Made by a program: the position numbers and the translations under genes. This document shows, piece after piece, positions 31,293-38,224 of a stretch of DNA of 38,224 nucleotides (position 1 is the first letter of the stretch; each line of letters begins with the position of its first letter). Source of the DNA: Deltaproteobacteria bacterium. GTDB taxonomy: Bacteria > Desulfobacterota > UBA8473. The stretch is from assembly GCA_030643245.1 (NCBI GenBank), contig DAOWME010000003.1, positions 1-38,224 of the forward strand. Reading direction: 5' to 3'. The notes beneath the pieces were generated by a model. That model had not been told where the DNA came from and made no database searches. It was given only the letters and a program-made list of their open reading frames with translations.

Positions 31293-34200
31293 CGCTTCTC
31301 TCTTCAAGGATACCTTCTACCTCAAGGTATGCATCCAATAACCTCTCTCTTTCTTCATCGTTTGGTTGCCAATAACCCCTCTTGTCTGTCTCCCAAAGCC
31401 TTTTAATGATCTGTGAGGTTGCAAACGGGTTGTTTTCCAGGAGGCGTTTCCGCATCTCCTCATCAAATATGTATCGTTTTGCGATGTCACTGAAGACCCA
31501 GCTTTCAACCTTACCGGTGGTTGCTGCAAGGCCAAGGATATACTCAACTCTGTCGGATATCTTCTGTGCACCATGAAACTTATGCTCCAGCATCCCGTCT
31601 ATCCATTTTGGGTTCAGTATCCTCGCCCTCATGGATTTCTCTATGGGCTTCTTTATATCTTCCACCTGTATAAGCTCTTTGGTGGTATCGGCGATCAACA
31701 TCCGGGGCTTTTCGCCCTTCACCGATTCTATGGATTTGGCCAACCCTCCGAAGAACTCATAGTAGTGATCGAGCTCGGTTATCTCTAATTCATGCGTATC
31801 CCTCACCTGGGTGATGAGATCGACCCTCGATAGGAGGGTCTCAAAGACCTCCTTTGCAGATTCGGCATTCACATTCTCCCCGTAACCGTACTGCATGCTG
31901 TCAAGATAGGATCGAGAAAGTTCACTCTCATCCTCCCAGCGGGAGGTTTCAATAAGGGTCGTCATGGAAGTGGCATATTCACCCCTGCCAGGCCCGAAGA
32001 TGCGCAAGTAAGAAAGGTCTTTATCCTCCTTGGGACTTAGTTTTGCGGCTATCTCTTGAGAGTGTTTCTTAACCATGTTAATCTCAGGCGGTTCCTGGAG
32101 GGACGAAACGAGTTTGAACGCCTCACTCAGGAAGTCGATCAGGTTGGGCAGGGTGTCGCGGAATATACCACAGATGGTCACGACCACATCTATCCTCGGT
32201 CTTTTTAGTATGTCCAGGGGGATGACCTCCAAACCTGTGAACCATGGGCCGCTCTTTCTTACTGCCTTAAGCCCGAGGTATTGCAGGATCTGACCTATGG
32301 TTTCGCCCCTGGTCTTCACGGTTTCGAAACCCCAAAGCACCACGCTAACTGTCTCAGGATATCTGCCTTCGGTCTTCATGTATTCGGCGATAGAGGCTTC
32401 AGCGATCTCTGCCCCGCGCCTGCATGCGGCGCTGCTTGGAATCAGCCGGGGATCGAACTGGTACATGTTACATCCCGTTGGAAATACCTCCGGTGTCCTT
32501 ATGGGGTCTCCGCCGATATTCGGCAGAGTATACCTGGAGGAAAGGGCGCTCAAAAAAGCCTCTATCTCCTTGCTGTTCTTTATATTCGTATAAAGATCAC
32601 CAATATAGTCAAATACTGTCTTAACCCTTTTTCTGAAACTCCTGGGGACTGTCAGCAGCAGTTGCTCATCCGCATGGCCTTCCACCTTCTTTCCAACCAG
32701 TTCTTTCACCTGGTCTTCTATCTCCGCCAGAATCTCGTCGTGGCATCCGCCTTCTTTAACTTCACCGGGGTTTTGAAGCAATTCCTCATAAGTGAACCCC
32801 CTTGCTTCAGCCACTATCCGGTGTAGAGATTCCACCTCTCTGTCGTATCTCAAGATGAAGGTGATCAACTCGATAAGCTCTTCTTTCGAGTAAGCCTCTC
32901 CCAGAATATGGAGTCCTCTTGGGATGATAGATCTCTTTACCTCAAAGAGTGTGCCCTGGATCTCCTCTATGGAAGTATCTTCCATGTTGAGGTCTTTTGC
33001 TTTTCCACGAATCTCTTCTGATACCCTGTCCGCCCTCACGGGATCCTGGACTCTCGCTTCGTAGTATTCATGGATGAGTTCTTCTAAGTATACGAGTTCT
33101 TCATAGAGGCCTGAAGTTGTAAATGAAGGGGTCTGGTGGTTTACAATGGTGGCGTAGCTCCTTCTTTTTGCGATCGTTGCTTCGGAAGAGTTGGTGACCC
33201 AGTAGACATATATATGGGGCATATCCCCTATCAGGATATCGGGCAGGCAAGACGACGATAGACCAACCTCTTTTCCCCTAGTAAATTCAAGGGTTCCATG
33301 GGTACCCACATGAACAAGGGCATCGGCCTGGAACTCCCTGTCGATCCAGCGATAGAACGCAAGATACTGATGATGGGGGGGGAGATCGCGGTCATGGTAG
33401 GATCTTCCTTCGTCTTCATGTACCCCCCTGGAAGGTTGAATGCCGATGAAGATATTCCCCAGGATGATACCCGGGATCAAAATACCGTGCCTATCGGTCA
33501 TTATCTCCCCGGGCGGGTCACCCCATTTCTCAACCATCTCATCCTGTATACCTTCAGGAAGATCATTAAACCATTTCACATACTTCTTGACCGGTACCCT
33601 TAACCCACGTCCTGCTTCCTCCGAACACCACTGGGGGGAGTTGACGATCCCTTTCTCCAAAAGGAGATCGCTCATATCTCCCTCGGGGATTTCCACAAGA
33701 TACCCCTCGCTTTTCAATGCAGAAAGGATCTTCCTCAAACTTGAAAAGACATCGAGATAGCTGGCGTTGCCGAGGTTGTGTTCTCCAGGTGGGTAGTCGT
33801 AGATGATCAAGGCTATCCTCTTCTCCCTGTTTTCCTTCTCTTGCAAAGAAAGCCTGTTCTTTAGGCGGTTGCAAAACCTCTCCAAGCGATTGTCTATGGA
33901 AGAGGGTGTCTTCACCTCACTTTGAATATCCTCGCTGAACCCGGCATTCATAAGTCCGCTCAAGACCATAGGCTCGATACAGCCATCAAGCTCCCTGAGG
34001 GCCACGGCTATGACCACCTCGATGGGGGAGAGGCCTATCTCTGATTCTTTCCATCTCTCTATCTCGCTTTGATACATGTGGACCGGTCCGAATACGGGAC
34101 AATTCAAGCCTCTCAACATCTCAAGGGTGGGCATGGGGTCTCCGCCGAGCGGCCCGCCATTGATTCTGAAGTACTGAAGGTTTATAACGGCATCTACGAA

Positions 34201-35061
34201 GGGTTTGCCATCTTTGAAGAAGAAAGAGTCTATTGCTTCCAGGTTTGTCATGACATCAGAAAAAACAGGTACAGTGGCGACCTCTGGCTCGAGTTTTTTT
34301 ATCAAGGCATTGACCACTGGAAGGCAATCATCGAAGTGCATCCCGCCATAGAAGAATATGCCCACCTTAGGTTTGCTGTCAAGCAAATCATGGATTTGCT
34401 CAAATTCATCGATCTTTGAAAAAAACCTGTCGTACCTGGGATGATAGATCCCCGCCTTTGGTGGGATCACTGGCGGATCAAACTTGATCCTTTTCTTTCC
34501 GCCATACTCCCTGGCTAAAAGAAGGAGGAGGTTCTTGAGGTTCTGTTTGCCTCCATACTGCCAGTAATCGATGGCAAAGGCCCAGTTTCGCGCGTGTCTT
34601 ATGGTCCCAAAAGGAAGGATCTTGCCTGTCTTCTTGATCAATTCCATAATCTTCAGACCCGTGGATATGTCTATCCTGTCCACGTCAAAACCTATATCAG
34701 GTTGTCTCTCGAATATCTTACGGGCGTTGAAACTCCCCATCTTCGTGAGAGAGAGGATTTCCGTGGTCCCCCCACAGAGTGTCAAAATGGTTTTATCATT
34801 CCGGGTCAGGGATTCCATAGCCATCTTTGCCCCGCGGGTTTGTCCCCTCATGTCGAGAAGGACGATATCCGCCGCGTTAAGGTCTTCTTTCAACCGGTCT
34901 TCATCGACAAGTCCCGTATCCAACTCGTGGAGGTAGTAGTTTCTTAAGGCCACGATATCCCCATGGTCAGCCCTTATCTCCTCCAAGGCCGAGGCCAGGG
35001 AGCCTGTAGTGCACATGGTCGTTATGAGTACGATTCTGGTCTCTCTCTCTTTATTATTCAT
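31282..35061 (-). CDS. cobN: CobN/ChlH-family metal chelatase large subunit
   Basis: The 1259-residue protein matches the very long CobN/BchH family, which inserts Co or Mg into tetrapyrroles with ATPase partners. The family motif VHVGTHGTLEFTRGKEVGLS lies near residue 585, and GGDPIRTPEVFPTGCNMYQFDPRLIPSSAA and SVVLWGFETVKTRGETIGQILQYLG follow. No CobS/CobT or ChlI/ChlD gene is in the window. Pairing with a TonB receptor is known for CobN relatives thought to serve cobalt or cobalamin-related uptake. The ribosome binding site AGAGAAG precedes ATG 35061, 32 bases after the receptor gene. Confidence 0.9.
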   Translation of the reverse strand: MNNKERETRIVLITTMCTTGSLASALEEIRADHGDIVALRNYYLHELDTGLVDEDRLKEDLNAADIVLLDMRGQTRGAKMAMESLTRNDKTILTLCGGTTEILSLTKMGSFNARKIFERQPDIGFDVDRIDISTGLKIMELIKKTGKILPFGTIRHARNWAFAIDYWQYGGKQNLKNLLLLLAREYGGKKRIKFDPPVIPPKAGIYHPRYDRFFSKIDEFEQIHDLLDSKPKVGIFFYGGMHFDDCLPVVNALIKKLEPEVATVPVFSDVMTNLEAIDSFFFKDGKPFVDAVINLQYFRINGGPLGGDPMPTLEMLRGLNCPVFGPVHMYQSEIERWKESEIGLSPIEVVIAVALRELDGCIEPMVLSGLMNAGFSEDIQSEVKTPSSIDNRLERFCNRLKNRLSLQEKENREKRIALIIYDYPPGEHNLGNASYLDVFSSLRKILSALKSEGYLVEIPEGDMSDLLLEKGIVNSPQWCSEEAGRGLRVPVKKYVKWFNDLPEGIQDEMVEKWGDPPGEIMTDRHGILIPGIILGNIFIGIQPSRGVHEDEGRSYHDRDLPPHHQYLAFYRWIDREFQADALVHVGTHGTLEFTRGKEVGLSSSCLPDILIGDMPHIYVYWVTNSSEATIAKRRSYATIVNHQTPSFTTSGLYEELVYLEELIHEYYEARVQDPVRADRVSEEIRGKAKDLNMEDTSIEEIQGTLFEVKRSIIPRGLHILGEAYSKEELIELITFILRYDREVESLHRIVAEARGFTYEELLQNPGEVKEGGCHDEILAEIEDQVKELVGKKVEGHADEQLLLTVPRSFRKRVKTVFDYIGDLYTNIKNSKEIEAFLSALSSRYTLPNIGGDPIRTPEVFPTGCNMYQFDPRLIPSSAACRRGAEIAEASIAEYMKTEGRYPETVSVVLWGFETVKTRGETIGQILQYLGLKAVRKSGPWFTGLEVIPLDILKRPRIDVVVTICGIFRDTLPNLIDFLSEAFKLVSSLQEPPEINMVKKHSQEIAAKLSPKEDKDLSYLRIFGPGRGEYATSMTTLIETSRWEDESELSRSYLDSMQYGYGENVNAESAKEVFETLLSRVDLITQVRDTHELEITELDHYYEFFGGLAKSIESVKGEKPRMLIADTTKELIQVEDIKKPIEKSMRARILNPKWIDGMLEHKFHGAQKISDRVEYILGLAATTGKVESWVFSDIAKRYIFDEEMRKRLLENNPFATSQIIKRLWETDKRGYWQPNDEERERLLDAYLEVEGILEERSDEK

Positions 35062-35093
35062 CTTCTCTCTTCTCTCTTCTCAGAACTCGTCCT

Positions 35094-37382
35094 TTACATC
35101 TTAAGATTCAGGCTGAACACAAAGTTTCTCCCCGGTTGAATAAAAGAGTCATCCCATCCGTACATACAGGTCATCGGAAATGATCTGTATTTCTGATTCG
35201 TAAGGTTCTTCACTGCAAATGTCAGGCTGACATCTTGAAAGATCATAAATGACTGACACTTTAACCCCGTTCTGAAGTCATAGACCTCGAAGGCCGGGGT
35301 CTTTGATCTCTCTGTCCAGTCATCCGGGATTCTGTGCTGCCTGTCATAGATCCTTGAGCATAGTTCCGCCCAAAGTCTGCCGTCCAGAGGTCTTATGTCC
35401 TCGGTTTCATACCTGATGCCGAGAATTGTTTTGAGCGGCGGTATCCCTTCCAGAGGATCTTTTTGTATCTTGTCCTTGCCCCTGGCATAACTTATGGTGG
35501 AAAAAGCAGACCAGTTTGTCGAAACCTGGAAATCAAGGGTTGCTTCTATCCCCCGGATCTCTACCTCTCCTATGTTGTCAAAGGTGAGTACTGCCGTTTG
35601 ATCGGTCGGAACCATTAGTATGTAATCATCTATTTTATTAACGAAGCCTGTAATGCTTGCAGAGAAATCAGGATACAACATCTTGATGCCTGCCTCGTAA
35701 TTAATGCTCTCTTCTGAGTTTATCTCAGGGTTGCCCCTCAATTGGGCGCCTCCAGGCACGGCTCCAACGTAGAACCTCTCTTCCAGTGAGGGAGCCCTGA
35801 ACCCTTTTGAGAATGATCCCGTAAGGTTAATCCCGTCAGAAAGAGAGAACAGGAGGCCGATTCCGCCGGTTACGGAATCGTCTTCACTCTCTTCTTTGAT
35901 CAAATTATCCTTTGTGCGGTAGTGGTCATACCTCCCGCCGAGGGTTATCCATAAGCCATCAAATACCTCTATCTCATCTTGAACGTAAAACGCTGTGTTG
36001 TCGAAACTCCCGTCCACAAGGTCGCCTTGCGTATGTATCTCGGAGAACTGAGGAGGTAGATCCAGTCCCATGGATCCAGCAAACTGGATTACGTCTTCAA
36101 GTAGGGGTCGGGGAATGGTAAATCCCATGATTGAAATATCAACGTTCATCTCAGACGGGGCCTTGGCCTCGTCTCTGTAATATTCCATGCCGACCGTCAA
36201 CACTTGAAGGCGGATAAAATCCAACGTTGAGAGGCCTCTCGCCTGGGCGCTGTAGGTATCTGTTTCGAGATTGCCTTGAAGTACGACATTTATGTTTCCC
36301 GGCATAAGATGAGGAAAGATTGTGGTCGTATTGATATACTCCATCCTCTCCTTCTGAAAATGGGCGCTAAAATCTAATGAATCCAGCCAGAAAAAAGGAT
36401 CCCTGAACTCATAATTGAGGGTGTATGTTTCGCGATCAGCACGAGGTATATCAAAGATGCAATCAACGTCTGTTACAAGCGTCATGCCGAACATCTCCTC
36501 TTCGACATCTTTCATCTTGGTCAGGGGGGTCTCCATCTCCCCCTTAAAACTATTCACGGAAACCGCAATCGATTGCTGATCATTTATAAGATAACTGGTG
36601 TGAAGATCAATGCTGGTGTCTTTATAACTACTATGATCAAGTATTCCTTCTGGGGTTTTTACATCCCCGGACTCCTTTCTTGTTACGCCTACAAGCGAAT
36701 TGAATCCTTTTCCTCCAAACTCGAATTCTATTCTGCCGGATCTCAGGTCATTTACGCCTGCATATTTTGTGGAAAGGTTAGTGTCAAAATAGGCATGCTC
36801 GCCCTTTTGCGATTTCTTTGTGATTATGTTGATAACACCGCCCATGGCTCCGGAGCCGTAGAGAACAGTCGCTGGTCCGTGAAGCACCTCTATCCTCTCT
36901 ATCTGGCTGACATCGATCTCATTAAGATAGACTCCCCCTGTTAGAGAACTCACATGGGAATTCCACCGCTTTCCGTCAAGCAGCACAAGCACCCTGTTAG
37001 CGGAAAGTCCTCTGATTCTGGCTTTGGTGATTCCAGGTGTACCATCATGATGAATTTCAACACCGGCAACAGTCTTCAGTAGATCTCCAATATTCGCGGG
37101 GGATGTCCTCTCTATCTCTTCTCTGTCGATAACGGTGACAGACATGGGTGTATCGAATGTCGACTTTTCATATTTTGTGGCTGTTACAACTATATCATCA
37201 AGTTTGAGCGCCTTTGTCTTATTTGGCTCCTCTTTTGCTGCGTCCGGGGTCGAGGAACCTTCCATATGGGTACCATCTTTTGTGCCCGGCGCCTCAAGCA
37301 CTTCCGCGGCTGAGACCGAGAAGCTGAGTATAAGGAATACAAGTGTGGCCATCACGAAGTCTGTTATTGGTCTTCTTGTCAA
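35094..37382 (-). CDS. TonB-dependent outer-membrane receptor
   Basis: From TTG 37382 the protein has 762 residues. The N terminus is a fitting signal peptide (TRRPITDFVMATLVFLILSF then SVSAA), followed by a TonB box-like LDDIVVTATK (about 61-70), a plug domain (GDLLKTVAGVEI, VLYGSGAMGGVINIITKK) and a long beta-barrel region ending FVFSLNLKM. The start was chosen because GAGGAG lies 6 bases ahead. The longer frame to 37442 takes its first residues from repeat copy 3. The receptor probably imports a corrinoid, cobalt or other metal complex for CobN. No cobalamin riboswitch was recognised upstream. Confidence 0.9.
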   Translation of the reverse strand: MTRRPITDFVMATLVFLILSFSVSAAEVLEAPGTKDGTHMEGSSTPDAAKEEPNKTKALKLDDIVVTATKYEKSTFDTPMSVTVIDREEIERTSPANIGDLLKTVAGVEIHHDGTPGITKARIRGLSANRVLVLLDGKRWNSHVSSLTGGVYLNEIDVSQIERIEVLHGPATVLYGSGAMGGVINIITKKSQKGEHAYFDTNLSTKYAGVNDLRSGRIEFEFGGKGFNSLVGVTRKESGDVKTPEGILDHSSYKDTSIDLHTSYLINDQQSIAVSVNSFKGEMETPLTKMKDVEEEMFGMTLVTDVDCIFDIPRADRETYTLNYEFRDPFFWLDSLDFSAHFQKERMEYINTTTIFPHLMPGNINVVLQGNLETDTYSAQARGLSTLDFIRLQVLTVGMEYYRDEAKAPSEMNVDISIMGFTIPRPLLEDVIQFAGSMGLDLPPQFSEIHTQGDLVDGSFDNTAFYVQDEIEVFDGLWITLGGRYDHYRTKDNLIKEESEDDSVTGGIGLLFSLSDGINLTGSFSKGFRAPSLEERFYVGAVPGGAQLRGNPEINSEESINYEAGIKMLYPDFSASITGFVNKIDDYILMVPTDQTAVLTFDNIGEVEIRGIEATLDFQVSTNWSAFSTISYARGKDKIQKDPLEGIPPLKTILGIRYETEDIRPLDGRLWAELCSRIYDRQHRIPDDWTERSKTPAFEVYDFRTGLKCQSFMIFQDVSLTFAVKNLTNQKYRSFPMTCMYGWDDSFIQPGRNFVFSLNLKM

Positions 37383-37411
37383 TTCAATCTCCTCTAAATA
37401 GGTCATTCCGT

Positions 37412-37720
37412 CTAAGGGGCGAGGCCGAAATAACTTCCTCATTTGTACATCTCATCTTCAGGCCATCTTTGAACGATCTTCAAACACAAAATCCTCGAAA
37501 TAGGTAAGACTATTCGGCATCCTTCATACATCGGTTTACACTTTTTAAATTATGGCTGCTGAATCTATGCCGAGACCGTTTTTTTATTCGAAAGAGTAAA
37601 CTACTTTATAGCTTTTATGAAGGATGCCGACTATTCCTGTGGTTTTGTATTTTCAGATCGAACAAATCTGACCTAAATCTGAGCGCCAACTTGAGGAAGT
37701 TATTTCGTCCCCGTCCCTAA
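37412..37720. repeat. Dispersed inverted-repeat element, copy 3, interrupted
   Basis: Terminal arms lie at 37412-37438 and 37695-37720. Without the inserted 113-bp element and its 8-bp duplication the length is 188 bp, close to the short form of copy 1. The left arm contains the ATG that falsely extends the TonB receptor frame. It lies 30 bases upstream of the chosen receptor start. Confidence 0.9.
37516..37628. mobile_element. 113-bp MITE inserted in repeat copy 3
   Basis: Perfect 13-bp terminal inverted repeats GGCATCCTTCATA (37516-37528, complement at 37616-37628) are flanked by the direct duplication GACTATTC (37508-37515 and 37629-37636). The other copies have a single GACTATTC at this spot. 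The element has no coding capacity, so it needs a transposase in trans. An 8-bp duplication fits several IS families, IS1595 among them; the family cannot be fixed from this. Confidence 0.92.
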
Positions 37721-37730
37721 TCTAGTGCCC

Positions 37731-37870
37731 CGATTTCAATCGGGACTGAAGACCTTCGTGGCCTTGGATACTAAATCATAAGGCCCTTAGATGGAGCAAA
37801 GTGCACAAATAAAAAGGCCACAAAGTTCTCTTTCCCCGATTTCAATCAGGATTAAAGACCTTCGTGGCCT
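37731..37870 (-). repeat. Two copies of a 38-base hairpin repeat, one acting as a possible terminator
   Basis: CCCCGATTTCAATCGGGACT... (from about 37729) and CCCCGATTTCAATCAGGATT... (from about 37834) share about 38 bases ending in GACCTTCGTGGCC. On the minus strand the second copy forms a long stem: AGGCCAC (37870-37864) pairs with GTGGCCT (37822-37816), with an inner CCTGAT/ATCGGG hairpin, followed by TTTTTATTT. That is a plausible intrinsic terminator for minus-strand transcripts. The first copy lacks the second arm. Confidence 0.6.
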
Positions 37871-37888
37871 GTTAGTTTTTTACCTTGT

Positions 37889-37985
37889 TTAAAAAGCAGT
37901 GGCCTATCTATTCACTCAAACTTCTTGCATTCATGCAAAGAATCTTCCGGTCCTTCAGAACCGTCTTTTCTTAAGCCACCAGTTT
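37889..37985 (-). ncRNA. Candidate small RNA
   Basis: A near-perfect promoter reads toward this stretch on the minus strand. The predicted RNA of about 95 nt contains two hairpins (CGGTTC-tgaa-GGACCG and TTGCAT-ga-ATGCAA) and a possible closing stem GTGGC/GCCAC ahead of CTGCTTTTT. Only an eight-codon frame is present. If readthrough occurs, the next stem-loop at 37816-37870 could stop it. It is also possible that this is the long leader of the TonB receptor gene. Confidence 0.3.
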
Positions 37986-37990
37986 GTATT

Positions 37991-38018
37991 ATTATAACCT
38001 TCCCGGCTGCCATGTCAA
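37991..38018 (-). promoter_or_regulatory. Consensus sigma70 promoter, minus strand
   Basis: TTGACA (complement of 38013-38018) and TATAAT (complement of 37991-37996) are separated by 16 bases. Both boxes equal the consensus. No gene starts within 600 bases downstream on the same strand. Confidence 0.7.
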
Positions 38019-38109
38019 GGATTTATTTTTTGCAAGATAGTAAGAAATATTTTTCTGTGTTATAAAGGGTGTTAAAATAATATAGTAAAACATCATAAAA
38101 ATCAATTGA

Positions 38110-38224
38110 TTAAGGAGCGAGGCCGAAATAACTTCCCCATTTGTACATCTCATCTTCAGGCCATCCCCCGATCGGGGTCGAGGACAGGCTTTGACCGATC
38201 TTCAAACACAAAATCCTCGAAATA
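38110..38224. repeat. Dispersed inverted-repeat element, copy 4 (right end cut by window)
   Basis: The left arm (AGGCCGAAATAACTTCC) and the long-form CCCCGATCGGGG segment are present; the window ends near the core. Same orientation as copies 1-3. Confidence 0.88.

Noticed and set aside
37383..37442. TonB receptor start at 37442
   Set aside because: The first residues come from the arm of repeat copy 3; a TTG at 37382 has a better ribosome binding site and gives a normal signal peptide.
37729..37870. Two similar 38-base repeats with a GATTGAAATC-like core, looking like a CRISPR array
   Set aside because: Only two copies, imperfect, with about 67 bases between them and no cas genes. The copies fold as hairpins and fit a dispersed hairpin or terminator repeat.
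37383..38224. Possible cobalamin riboswitch upstream of the TonB receptor
   Set aside because: Short pieces such as GGCCACTG and CAGCCGGGAAGG occur on the minus strand, but the ordered conserved core and B12 box are missing. A covariance-model search would settle it.

Overview
The window comes from a sulfate-reducing bacterium, most likely a member of Desulfobacterota (the former Deltaproteobacteria). The evidence is a reductive-type dsrAB followed by dsrD, together with dsrMKJOP, aprBA, qmoABC and sat. A TonB-dependent outer-membrane receptor shows that the cell is Gram-negative. Species cannot be named from sequence reading alone. Close grouping of these genes has been reported on environmental fosmids of uncultured sulfate reducers, so the cluster has precedent, although so complete a set is not the usual layout.

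Layout. (1) Positions 1-2738 hold a dispersed repeat, then two short transcription units of small genes (a ferredoxin plus an unknown gene; an unknown gene plus a TPR protein). Each unit is preceded by a palindrome with arms TGAATGAA/TTCATTCA that looks like a FadR/TetR-family operator. (2) Positions 2915-14784, plus strand: dsrA, dsrB, dsrD, dsrN (siroheme amidase-like), a nitrilase-family gene, dsrC, an OsmC-like gene, an RsbRD-like sensor, dsrM, dsrK, dsrJ, dsrO, dsrP and a ferredoxin with a CxxDxxC cluster motif. (3) Positions 15246-25147, plus strand: aprB, aprA, a cysteine-cluster (YkgJ-type) gene, qmoA, qmoB, qmoC, sat, ended by a clear intrinsic terminator. (4) Positions 25295-28095, minus strand: a regulatory operon read as HTH/two-CW protein, then PAS-PAS-PAS histidine kinase, then receiver-only response regulator. 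(5) Positions 28407-30890, plus strand: a DUF445 membrane protein and a MogA-glycerate kinase fusion. (6) Positions 37382-31032, minus strand: TonB-dependent receptor, CobN-type chelatase and a small exported protein. (7) The right end carries more repeats, a nested small insertion element and a possible small RNA.

How the genes work together. Sat activates sulfate to APS. AprBA reduces APS to sulfite with electrons from the quinone pool through QmoABC. DsrAB, with DsrD as activator, reduces sulfite and loads sulfur on DsrC. DsrMKJOP reduces the DsrC trisulfide and links it to the membrane. DsrN probably amidates the siroheme of DsrAB. Thus every dedicated protein from sulfate to sulfide, except sulfate transporters and pyrophosphatase, lies on one strand between positions 2915 and 25147.

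The most unusual features are: direct copies of one inverted-repeat element on both sides of the sulfate-reduction block and again beside the TonB/cobN operon; the paired FadR-like operators; the cysteine-rich sensor operon convergent with sat; a 32-bp perfect palindrome inside the OsmC-like gene; and a 113-bp mobile element with 13-bp terminal inverted repeats and an 8-bp target duplication inside one repeat copy.
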